Below are positions 26,421 through 34,612 of a DNA stretch of 64,000 nt, one piece after another. Location: the NCBI GenBank assembly GCA_039978895.1, contig JBDWAL010000034.1:1-64000 (forward strand), given 5' to 3'. Source of the stretch: Aliishimia sp039978895. Lineage in GTDB: Bacteria; Pseudomonadota; Alphaproteobacteria; Rhodobacterales; Rhodobacteraceae. Positions within the stretch are counted from its first letter, which is position 1; the number at the start of each line of letters is the position of its first letter. A program made the translations under genes and the position numbers. The notes below the pieces were generated by a model. The model did no database searches. It was not told the DNA's origin and was given only the letters and a program-made list of their open reading frames with translations.

Positions 26421-27956
26421 ATGTCGCAACATCCATGCATTGTTTGGTTCAAACGGGATTTAAGGGTCCAAGATCATGCGCCCTTGGTGGCAGCGTCACA
26501 AACGAACCGTCCGGTCATCCCGCTTTATATCGTTGAGCCAAAGTATTGGCAGCAACCCGATGCGGCGCGCCGCCATTGGCACTTTATCCACGACTGTCTG
26601 AATGACCTGAACAAAGACCTCACCGATCTTGGACAGCCGTTGATTGTTCGGGTTGGTGAAGCCGTTGACGTTATCGCCAGCCTGCAAAGGCAATTTGGCG
26701 CTAGCGATGTCTTTGCCCATGAAGAAACCGCCAATGCATGGACATATGCGCGCGATATTGCGGTCGCCAAGCTATGCGCTGACCTAGGGATGAGGCTGCA
26801 TGAATGCCCGTCCAATGGCGTCGTGCGGCGGTTACGGAGCCGCGATGATTGGTCTCGTATTCGAAATGCACGCATGGCCGAAGACATAACCGCAAAGCCG
26901 GCGGAACTTATGCCCGTTCCAGAATGTGCATCGGATCCTTTGCCTGACAAGAGCGATCAAATTTTTGGCGCTGCTCTGGTGGGCAAGGTTCAAAAAGGAG
27001 GGCGCAAAGCCGCAATCGCAGATTTGCGTAGCTTCTTGACGCATCGCGCTGAGCGATATCTCTACCATATTTCGGCGCCTGATGCATCTGAAGTTTATTG
27101 CTCGCGGCTATCTGCGCACCTTGCGTGGGGTACGCTATCTGTGCGCGAGGTTGTGCACTCAATTGCAAAGCGCCGTGCCCAGCTTTCACCGATGGAGAAG
27201 AAAACGTTTGGCCGTAACTTAAGCGCTTTTGGATCACGGCTCGCATGGCGGTGCCATTTTGTTCAAAAAATCGAAGATCAACCTTCAATAGAAACAACTT
27301 GTATGCATCCCGCGTTCGAAGGGATCCGCGAAGACGAACATAACGACGCATATTTTCAGGCATGGGCATCAGGGGAAACGGGTTACCCTTTCATAGATGC
27401 CTGCATGCGAAACCTTGTGTCAGAGGGCTGGATTACATTTCGAATGCGCGCGATGTTGGTAAGCTTCGCAAGTTATCAATTGTGGCTAGACTGGCGCCGT
27501 ACCGGGCAACATTTGGCGCGCGTGTTTACAGACTATGAACCGGGGATTCACTACAGTCAGTTGCAGATGCAATCTGGCGTCACAGGTATCAACGCGATGC
27601 GCGTATATAACCCGATCAAACAATCCCAAGAGCATGATCCAGATGGGACGTTCATTCGAAAGTGGGTTCCAGAGTTAAAAGCTGTGCCAAACGAATTCAT
27701 CCACGAACCCTGGAAATGGAAAGGGACGTTGCTTGATGACGTCAAATTCGAACTGGGCCGCGACTATCCGGAACGGATTATCGATCATGAAGTCACCGCA
27801 AGGCAGGCCAAGAAACGCATTTCTGATGTGCGTAAGGGCGTTGATTTCACTGCATCGGCCAACGTTGTCTTCAAAAAGCTGGGGAGCCGAAAACGGTCAC
27901 CAAAGAGAATGAAGAAAGCTACGACTACCGACCAGAGACAGTTGTCTCTTTTTTGA
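26421..27956 (+). CDS. Cryptochrome/deoxyribodipyrimidine photolyase with C-terminal QLSLF motif
   Basis: 511 residues. The N-terminal antenna domain begins IVWFKRDLRVQDHAPL. The FAD domain has HLAWGTLSVREVV, WRCHFVQKIEDQP, ETGYPFIDACMRNLVSEGWITFRMRAMLVSF and NYEPGIHY-like DYEPGIHYSQ segments. It lacks the cysteine set of the iron-sulfur photolyase, so it belongs to a different branch, probably CPD repair. A basic linker (KKLGSRKRSPKRMKK) precedes the last five residues QLSLF, which match the bacterial sliding-clamp binding consensus QL(S/D)LF. An ATG at 26417 is out of frame; I use the ATG at 26421. It ends the photolyase operon. Confidence 0.9.
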   Translation: MSQHPCIVWFKRDLRVQDHAPLVAASQTNRPVIPLYIVEPKYWQQPDAARRHWHFIHDCLNDLNKDLTDLGQPLIVRVGEAVDVIASLQRQFGASDVFAHEETANAWTYARDIAVAKLCADLGMRLHECPSNGVVRRLRSRDDWSRIRNARMAEDITAKPAELMPVPECASDPLPDKSDQIFGAALVGKVQKGGRKAAIADLRSFLTHRAERYLYHISAPDASEVYCSRLSAHLAWGTLSVREVVHSIAKRRAQLSPMEKKTFGRNLSAFGSRLAWRCHFVQKIEDQPSIETTCMHPAFEGIREDEHNDAYFQAWASGETGYPFIDACMRNLVSEGWITFRMRAMLVSFASYQLWLDWRRTGQHLARVFTDYEPGIHYSQLQMQSGVTGINAMRVYNPIKQSQEHDPDGTFIRKWVPELKAVPNEFIHEPWKWKGTLLDDVKFELGRDYPERIIDHEVTARQAKKRISDVRKGVDFTASANVVFKKLGSRKRSPKRMKKATTTDQRQLSLF

Positions 27957-28457
27957 TCTGGGCCCGTTGGTGTTCATTTGTTTCTAACGTAGAAGAGGCA
28001 GAGAAAGAGTGAAACTTAATTTATATGAGCGGTCGTTCAATCATGCCTCAATCGTTCCCCAACACGGAGCAACGTCCGCTTCCGGAAATCTGCACCGCAG
28101 CGATGACAAAATCGGTCAATCTCCGCAATGGGCCGGACCTGTCGATCAAATCAAACTCGGTTGGCCGGATCGCGGCGATGCGGAGAACGGCAGGAACGAG
28201 CCCAAGCTCACCGATGCTGCAACATAATCGAAGGTCTAGGAAAGTCAGGTAGCGGTCATTCGCAAGATCTTTGTTGCGCCTGTTTCATGATGGATTTCAA
28301 GTTTATTGTTTCAGTGTTTTGAGGTAAACACCTTCGGTTGATAACGCATTGCTTCTATTTTTGACGCACGTTACTCCACCTCGGCATTTTCTGGATGTTT
28401 AGCGGGTTTCATCGACTTGGCCTAACGACGCAGTACTGTGCGTCTAGGTGATGCACT
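27957..28457. other. Intergenic region between convergent operons, nothing recognised
   Basis: About 500 bases between the last photolyase gene and the acetamidase/formamidase gene, which points toward it. Small overlapping frames at 28009-28250 do not resemble any family I know, and no clear terminator hairpin with a T tract was found. Confidence 0.45.
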
Positions 28458-29381
28458 CTAAAGCAGTGACTTGGCCATCATCATGTGAACGCCTTTTTCA
28501 CGGTTCACCGTTTGGGTGATGCGCAGATCACCCGCCAGCGAGCACAGCATATAGGCTTCTTCGCGGCTGATGCCCGCTTGGTCCGATACCACTGATATCA
28601 TTCGGCGCAGGGCGATTTCGACACAGGTGTTAAGATCGGCATGCATCCCCATGGTGATCAGATGCGTCGGGGTTTCGGCCTCGGGATACGTGATCTGTAA
28701 ATCACGTCTCACCGTCAGGCGGAACCGACCTTGCAACGCGGTTTCGATAGCTGTGACGCAGACCTCTCCGTCGCCCTGCGCGCCATGCCCATCCCCGCAG
28801 GAAAACAAGGCCCCTTTGGTGAAAACCGGTAGGTACAAGGTAGTTCCTGCGACCAGTTCCTTATTGTCGAGATTGCCACCATGCGCGCGTGGTTCGATTG
28901 TTGAGATACGACCCCAGCTGGGCGGTGGTGCCACGGCCATCACGCCAAAGAACGGCGCAAGCGGCAGCTTGAGGCCCCATGGCAGCGTTGCCGTCCCGCT
29001 ATCCGCGTCAAGCGGTATAGTCATGTCATGACGTTCCGCAAAATCGAGCGGAAGTGTCCCCGAGAGTGGACGAATAAAGGTATAGCCCCAATCCTGCCGG
29101 AGCGTGACGTCCAGAATGTCGACCTGAAGCACATCGCCGGGTGCAGCACCTTCGACGGCAACTGGCCCAGTCAGCAGATGCCCGGGGGTTTTTGGCACGC
29201 CTTCCTTGTGCATATCAAGCAATTCGGGCGGGATGTGAAAACCCGCGCCCGGCAGCACTTCGGGGCCCCCTGATACGGTGTTGATGGTCACTTCCGCCCC
29301 GCTTGGCACAGTGGCCACCGGATCAAGTTTTGCGTCGAAATAGCCCCAGTGACAGTTTTTCGGGCCTGCGTTGATGATCAT
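28458..29381 (-). CDS. Acetamidase/formamidase family protein
   Basis: 307 residues from the ATG complementing 29379-29381 (MIINAGPKNCHWGYF); the frame is open further upstream but overlaps gntR. Family signatures present are HWGYFDAKLDPVATVPSGAEV, the GHLLTGPVAVEGAAPGDVLQVDI core, GGNLDNKELVAGTTLYLPVFTKGALFSCGDGHGAQGDGEVC and LNTCVEIALRRM. These zinc-type amidases release ammonia from formamide, acetamide or similar short amides. It is the last gene of the minus-strand peptide operon, 16 bases after gntR. Confidence 0.87.
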   Translation of the reverse strand: MIINAGPKNCHWGYFDAKLDPVATVPSGAEVTINTVSGGPEVLPGAGFHIPPELLDMHKEGVPKTPGHLLTGPVAVEGAAPGDVLQVDILDVTLRQDWGYTFIRPLSGTLPLDFAERHDMTIPLDADSGTATLPWGLKLPLAPFFGVMAVAPPPSWGRISTIEPRAHGGNLDNKELVAGTTLYLPVFTKGALFSCGDGHGAQGDGEVCVTAIETALQGRFRLTVRRDLQITYPEAETPTHLITMGMHADLNTCVEIALRRMISVVSDQAGISREEAYMLCSLAGDLRITQTVNREKGVHMMMAKSLL

Positions 29382-29397
29382 GGGGGCCTTTCTTCGA

Positions 29398-30141
29398 TCA
29401 ATCGGCTTGATTGGTAGCAACGAAAAACGTCTCTCCGCTGCGTTGAGACGCCTTGTCCAAATCGCCCTGAAGGGCTGCGAAACGGGTTTCAAGATGATCA
29501 CGCATGGCCGTGCGCGCCACGTCAGCGTGTCCTGCGGCAATCGCGTCTATGATGGCCAAATGTTCGTTATGGGTGACTTGCAGGGACGCACCGTCCCGAC
29601 TTTTGGACCGCATGTTCACCCAATCTGGGTTGGAGCGGATATTATCAAGAAGCGAGAAGGCCATCAGCAAAGGCCGGTTGCGCGCGCATTGTGCGATTAG
29701 GCGGTGCAGCGAGCCGTCCCATAGTTCAATGGCCTGTGCGTCTGCCGCCTCTAACTGGCGTTGCGCCAAGGTCCGCAGGCGGGCAACTTCGTCCGCACCC
29801 ATTCTCTGGGCGCATAAGGCGGCCAGTTCTGGCTCAATACAAAGACGCGCCTCCATAACCTCAAGGGCGTTGGTTTCGCCTGTTATCCGCGCCGCAAGGT
29901 CACCCATTGGGTCGGAAGGTTGGCCCGCGAATGTGCCTTTGCCCTGCTTGCGCCAGACAAGCCCCTCCGCTTCAAGCGCATCAAGTGCCTGTCGCACAAA
30001 ACGCCGCCCAACACCAAAGCGGTCGGCCAATGCGCGTTCTGTTGGCAACCTGCCATCGGGGTCAATATCGCCGGACTTGATGAGGTCCAGCAATTTGTCC
30101 CGAACCTGTGCGTACGGGGGTTTCTTGGTCATGACATTCAT
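29398..30141 (-). CDS. GntR/FadR-type transcriptional regulator
   Basis: 247 residues. The N-terminal winged helix has LPTERALADRFGVGRRFVRQALDALEAEGLVWRKQGKGTF. The C-terminal FCD domain is all helical with metal-ligand histidines (SLHRLIAQCARN, HNEHLAIIDAIAAG, MRDHLETRF). It lies between the DUF1028 gene and the amidase gene in the operon. It probably represses the dpp-ggt operon until an amide or peptide metabolite binds; the palindrome at 38311-38331 is a candidate target. Confidence 0.85.
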   Translation of the reverse strand: MNVMTKKPPYAQVRDKLLDLIKSGDIDPDGRLPTERALADRFGVGRRFVRQALDALEAEGLVWRKQGKGTFAGQPSDPMGDLAARITGETNALEVMEARLCIEPELAALCAQRMGADEVARLRTLAQRQLEAADAQAIELWDGSLHRLIAQCARNRPLLMAFSLLDNIRSNPDWVNMRSKSRDGASLQVTHNEHLAIIDAIAAGHADVARTAMRDHLETRFAALQGDLDKASQRSGETFFVATNQAD

Positions 30142-30193
30142 AGTGGCCTCGGTGGGCCGGTAGGGCCGGAGCGCACTCTTAAGTCAGTCAGCG

Positions 30194-30943
30194 TCATTGC
30201 TCAAGCTCTACGGCATATGAGCGGCTCGGGCGGCCCTCTGCCTTGCGCCGCGCCTCAGCCGCTTCGATGTCTTCATCAATGCCGTCTCGCGTTGGAAAGC
30301 CCGAGAACTGTTCCGCCGTTGGCATGCCTTTGGCGAAATGTACGTAGCGTTCCTGTGCAACGTCCCAAAGCCGCACCAACTCGGCCAAAGGGTCGGCATG
30401 GTCATCGGCGCGCAGGTCAAGCCATGGGTGGGCCTCGCCCCGGTGAATGAGCAGCCCCGCCGACTGCCGGCCTCGTTTGTCGCCACCCGCTTTCTCACCG
30501 GCGAGCATGGCGGTGATCAGGCGTTCTGCAAAGGGGAGGGCGGCATTGTCCAGATAGGCCTCGGAGGTGGCTTCGATTACGCGAGAGCCGGCCAACATGT
30601 TGCCCGCGACGGAGTGACCATCGCCCAAGATATGCCCGGCCCAATCAACACAATCCTCGCCAGTATACGCAACAAACCTGCCTTGTTCGTCCATCATATG
30701 TGCTTGCCTGATTGCGCGGCCTTCGTCGCGTGCCGCGAGGTCGTCCAGAACGTCATTCGCGCTTTCACCCACCATCATACGGGCGCGCCCTTCGGTGCCC
30801 CAAACGGGATTGCAAAAGGCCTGACTTGCCACTGCGACGGTCCCGGACACAAACGGAACCACCGCGCCGCAGGCGAAGAACTTGCTGGCCACGATCAAGC
30901 CAATACTGCCATCGGCGTCTTTTGCGATCAAAGAATAGGTCAT
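30194..30943 (-). CDS. DUF1028 family protein (second copy in window)
   Basis: 249 residues beginning MTYSLIAKDADGSIGLIVASKFFACGAVVPF, followed by VAVASQAFCNPVWGTEG and AGNMLAGSRVIEA, the DUF1028 pattern. It is clearly divergent from the copy at 7572-8246 and has a longer C-terminus. The start overlaps the ggt stop by 4 bases, tying it tightly to gamma-glutamyl metabolism. DUF1028 resembles Ntn hydrolases; an amide or peptide hydrolase role is inferred from this and from the operon. Confidence 0.82.
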   Translation of the reverse strand: MTYSLIAKDADGSIGLIVASKFFACGAVVPFVSGTVAVASQAFCNPVWGTEGRARMMVGESANDVLDDLAARDEGRAIRQAHMMDEQGRFVAYTGEDCVDWAGHILGDGHSVAGNMLAGSRVIEATSEAYLDNAALPFAERLITAMLAGEKAGGDKRGRQSAGLLIHRGEAHPWLDLRADDHADPLAELVRLWDVAQERYVHFAKGMPTAEQFSGFPTRDGIDEDIEAAEARRKAEGRPSRSYAVELEQ

Positions 30944-32721
30944 CGTCCCACCGCATAGGCTTGCATCAATCGCGGTGTCGCCGCAGCGCGCAACATGCCG
31001 TTTGGCTCACGCATCGCAGCAGTCAGGCGGCCGATGGTCCATGGTTCTGCCACCGTCACCTTATGGCCGCGTTCACGCAATTCGGCGATGACGTCCTCGC
31101 CGATATTTGGTTCGATCATCATCTCGCCTGTCTTGACTTCACGCGGGAAGAAAGAGCCTTGGAAGTGCATGGAATGAAACAGCGGCGCGTCCATACCTTC
31201 TTGCAGGCCAAGGCCGAAATGCACGAAGCGCAGGAACCAGATTAGTTGCCATTGGTCCTGCTGGTCGCCGCCGGGGGTGCCGAAGACCAGTTGCATGCCG
31301 TCCTTTTCGGCAAGGCTGGGTGTCAACGTGGTGCGTGGGCGACTTTTGGGGACCAGCGACGTCGGCAAATCGTCCTCCAGCCAGTACATTTGAGCGCGTG
31401 AATTTAGCGGGAAGCCGAGACCGGGAATAACGGGCGAGCTTTGCAACCAGCCGCCAGAGGGCGTGGAGGCCACCATATTGCCCCAGCGGTCAATGATGTC
31501 GAGATGCACGGTGTCGCCGCGTTTCTCGGTTAGATGCGACATGGTGGGTTCCTGCGCCGCGACGTTGCCGATCTTGAAATCTCGCCCGGCGCGCTCGATA
31601 TAGGCGTCGGCTTGGGTCTCAAATCCCGGCACGCGGCCGGGACGTTGCTCGGTCGAGGCTTGAGCGCTGATCAACTTGCGACGTTCGTCATTATAGGCGT
31701 CGCTGAGCAGCGTCTCCATCGGAATGTCGCTGAAATCCGGGTCGCCATAATACGCTTCCCGGTCGGCATAGGCGAGTTTCATGGCCTCGATCACCGTGTG
31801 CACGAACTCTGCGCCGTTGGGATCCATGGATGCCAGATCAATGCCCTTAAGGATTGCCAGAGCTTGCAACAGAACTGGACCTTGCGACCACGGTTGCGTT
31901 TTGTGAACGGTCCAGCCGTGGTAGTCGTAAGATAGCGGCGTTTCATAGCTAGCACGCCAATTGGCCATATCAGACGGGGCAAGGACGGCGGAGTGTTTGG
32001 CCTCTGAGACATCCATCACATGCGCGTCCTTGAGGTAGTCGAAAATCGCGTCGGCCACGAAACCTGCTCGCCACTCGGCCCGTGCGGCGTCAATTGCGGC
32101 TTCGCGGGTGTCGCCTTCGATTGATGCCAACCGGTCATAGGTCGCAGCGAGGTCGGGGTTTTTGAACAAAGCATGTGGTTCAGGCGCTGCGCCACCCGGG
32201 GTCCAGACGGCTGCCGAGGTCGGCCATTCCTGCACAAAGAAATCTGCCAAACCGGCAATTGTAGCCGCCACGCGCGGCAACATGGGATGCCCGTCGTGCG
32301 CGTAATCAATGGCTGGTTGCATCACCTCGCGCAGGCTCATCGTACCGTGATCGCGCAGCATCAGCATCCAGCCGTCAAACGCGCCCGGAACCACCGTGGC
32401 CAGCAGGCCAGAACCAGGGATGAGCGTCAGGTCTTGGGACTTGTAATGCTCGATTGTAGCCGCTTCGGGAGCCACGCCTTGGGCGCAGAGCACTTCCACC
32501 TTGCCGGTCTTGGCAGAGTAGAAGATCGCGGGCATGTCGCCTGCGGGGCCGTTCAAATGCGGCTCGACCACCTGCAAGGTCAGCGCCGTGGCCACGGCTG
32601 CGTCAAACGCATTACCGCCTTTTTCAAGAATGCTCATGCCCACCGATGAGGCAATCCAATGTGTCGAGGTGGCGACGCCAAAAGTGCCTTTTATCTCGGG
32701 ACGGGTTGTGAAATCGGACAT
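30940..32721 (-). CDS. ggt: Gamma-glutamyltransferase (Ntn peptidase T3)
   Basis: 593 residues. The N-terminal part has GVATSTHWIASSVGMSILEKGGNAFDAAVATALTLQVVEP, the family opening. The self-processing nucleophile is Thr404 in GDTVHLDIID, followed by the oxyanion/substrate region NMVASTPSGGWLQSSP and GFPLNSRAQM. There is no obvious signal peptide, so the enzyme may be cytoplasmic. GGT cleaves gamma-glutamyl amide bonds. It follows the dpp-type permease genes and precedes DUF1028 with a 4-base overlap, so imported gamma-glutamyl peptides are a likely substrate. Confidence 0.9.
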   Translation of the reverse strand: MSDFTTRPEIKGTFGVATSTHWIASSVGMSILEKGGNAFDAAVATALTLQVVEPHLNGPAGDMPAIFYSAKTGKVEVLCAQGVAPEAATIEHYKSQDLTLIPGSGLLATVVPGAFDGWMLMLRDHGTMSLREVMQPAIDYAHDGHPMLPRVAATIAGLADFFVQEWPTSAAVWTPGGAAPEPHALFKNPDLAATYDRLASIEGDTREAAIDAARAEWRAGFVADAIFDYLKDAHVMDVSEAKHSAVLAPSDMANWRASYETPLSYDYHGWTVHKTQPWSQGPVLLQALAILKGIDLASMDPNGAEFVHTVIEAMKLAYADREAYYGDPDFSDIPMETLLSDAYNDERRKLISAQASTEQRPGRVPGFETQADAYIERAGRDFKIGNVAAQEPTMSHLTEKRGDTVHLDIIDRWGNMVASTPSGGWLQSSPVIPGLGFPLNSRAQMYWLEDDLPTSLVPKSRPRTTLTPSLAEKDGMQLVFGTPGGDQQDQWQLIWFLRFVHFGLGLQEGMDAPLFHSMHFQGSFFPREVKTGEMMIEPNIGEDVIAELRERGHKVTVAEPWTIGRLTAAMREPNGMLRAAATPRLMQAYAVGR

Positions 32722-32733
32722 GGTTTCTCCAGA

Positions 32734-33609
32734 TTAGTGTTCACGAGGGTCAAGGGCGTCGCGCAGACCGTCGCCCAAAAGATTGAATCCTAGTACCACG
32801 AGGAAAATTGAAACGCCGGGCCAAAGAGCCATCCAAGGGGCTTGGTTGAGGAAGTTTTTAGCCGTGTTCAGCATGGAGCCCCAGCTGGGTTCGGGCGGTT
32901 GCTGGCCAAGGCCAAGGAAGGATAGGGCCGCCTCGGCGATGATGGCTGTGGCAATGGTCAGGGTGGCTTGCACAAGGATCGGTGGCAGCACGTTGGGCAA
33001 GATGTAGCGGGTGAGAATACGCGGCGTGGGCAGGCCGATGGCGCGCGCGCTGTCAACGTAATCCTCGGATTTGACGCTGATGACTTGCCCGCGCGTGAGG
33101 CGAATGAAAATTGGCGTGGCCGAGATACCGATGGCGATCATCGCGTTGGCCAGAGATGGGCCTAGGAATGCGGCAAGGGCGATGGCAAGGATCAGAAAAG
33201 GGGCCGCCAAAAGCGCTTCCGTGCAGCGCGAGATCACAGCATCGCTCCAGCCGCCAAAATAGCCCGCAACAATGCCCAGCGGGACGCCGATCACCACCGC
33301 AATACTGACAGAGACGACACCCGCCAAAAGCGAAGCCTGCGCCCCCCAGATCATACGCGACATCACATCGCGGCCAATTTCGTCGGTGCCCATCCAATGC
33401 GCCCAGCTTGGCGCTTTTCGTACGGCACCCCAATCAGTCGCGGCCGGATCAGGGATAGGTAGGATGGGGGCCGCCAAGGCAATCAACACGAAGAAGGCGA
33501 CCAGCACCCCGCCAACCATCGCACTCTTGTGATTGCGAAATTTCTTCCAGACGCGGTTTTCTGGTTTCGCGGTCAGGATCGGCTCAGCGGATAGGGCGGC
33601 GTCCGTCAT
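32734..33609 (-). CDS. Peptide ABC transporter permease (DppC-like)
   Basis: 291 residues with an N-terminal OppC-type segment (KFRNHKSAMVGGVLVAFFVLIALAAPIL), then a conserved binding-protein-dependent permease core with GTDEIGRDVMSRMIWGAQASL and the ATP-binding-protein contact loop in READIA-like ISVKSEDYVDSARAIGLP. It has six membrane helices. It lies 12 bases from the ggt start and 1 base from the dppB-like gene in an operon order of D-F-A-B-C. Confidence 0.88.
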   Translation of the reverse strand: MTDAALSAEPILTAKPENRVWKKFRNHKSAMVGGVLVAFFVLIALAAPILPIPDPAATDWGAVRKAPSWAHWMGTDEIGRDVMSRMIWGAQASLLAGVVSVSIAVVIGVPLGIVAGYFGGWSDAVISRCTEALLAAPFLILAIALAAFLGPSLANAMIAIGISATPIFIRLTRGQVISVKSEDYVDSARAIGLPTPRILTRYILPNVLPPILVQATLTIATAIIAEAALSFLGLGQQPPEPSWGSMLNTAKNFLNQAPWMALWPGVSIFLVVLGFNLLGDGLRDALDPREH

Positions 33610-33610
33610 T

Positions 33611-34555
33611 TCATTGCCCCCTCAGGCGGGGGTTAAGAACGTAATACATCGCATCCGCAAAGAGGTTCATGAAGATGAAGCCCACCGCGGTGACCAGAAC
33701 GATGCCTTGGACGACGGCGTAATCTCGGTTGAACACGGCATCCACGACTAGCTTGCCGAAGCCGGGAATGGTGAAAATCTGCTCTGTCAGGACTGCGCCT
33801 GCGACGAGTTCGCCAAATAGTAATGCGATCAGCGTTACAATCGGGGTCAACGCGTTGCGCAAAGCGTGCTTGAGGATCACGACCCGCTCTGTAAGGCCTT
33901 TGGCTCGTGCTGTGCGCACGTAATCGGCACTCAGCACGCTGAGCATGGATGATCGCGTGTGCCGCATCAATGTGGCGGCCAATGCGGTGCCCAGCACGAA
34001 GGAGGGCATCAACATGGTACGAATGGATTGGCCAAAATCTTCGGAAAGCGGCACATAGCCGGAGGCAGGCAGCAGTTGCCATTTCACCGAGACCAGCAGG
34101 ATCAGCATGATGCCGAGCCAGAAATTCGGGATCGACAGGCCGGACAAGGCGACGATATTGGCGATGTAATCGGTGGCCGTCCCCTTTTTGACGGCGGATA
34201 GGATACCCGCGGGAATGCCAATCACCAACGCGAAGATCATCGACATGACAGCCAGTTGGATTGTGACAGGCAGCTTTTGCGCCATCAGCTCGGTCACGGG
34301 TTGGTTGGTACGCAGGGATATCCCCAGATCGCCCTGTAAAGCGTTGCCGATCCACGCCAGATACTGCATCCAAATCGGGTCGTTCAGGCGATATTTTTCG
34401 CGCAGGAATGCCAGCGTTTCGGGGTCGCGTTCCTCACCGGCCAGCACCAAAAGCGGATCACCGGGCAACAGTTTTTGCAGGATGAAAACGAAGATCGAGA
34501 TCAATACAATGGTTGGCAATGCAATGATGATCCGTCGAAGCAGGAACTGCGGCAT
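33611..34555 (-). CDS. Peptide ABC transporter permease (DppB-like)
   Basis: 314 residues beginning MPQFLLRRIIIALPTIVLISIFVFILQKLLPGDP, the DppB/OppB opening. Also present are the GDLGISLRTNQPVTELM segment and the ADYVRTARAKGLTERVVILKHALRNA contact loop. Six membrane helices. It forms the inner-membrane channel with the DppC-like permease; the two genes are separated by one base. Confidence 0.88.
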   Translation of the reverse strand: MPQFLLRRIIIALPTIVLISIFVFILQKLLPGDPLLVLAGEERDPETLAFLREKYRLNDPIWMQYLAWIGNALQGDLGISLRTNQPVTELMAQKLPVTIQLAVMSMIFALVIGIPAGILSAVKKGTATDYIANIVALSGLSIPNFWLGIMLILLVSVKWQLLPASGYVPLSEDFGQSIRTMLMPSFVLGTALAATLMRHTRSSMLSVLSADYVRTARAKGLTERVVILKHALRNALTPIVTLIALLFGELVAGAVLTEQIFTIPGFGKLVVDAVFNRDYAVVQGIVLVTAVGFIFMNLFADAMYYVLNPRLRGQ

Positions 34556-34612
34556 ATCAGGCCTCTTTAGATGAATGCCCGCGCCACATCGTGCGGCGCG
34601 AGCGAGAAGAGA

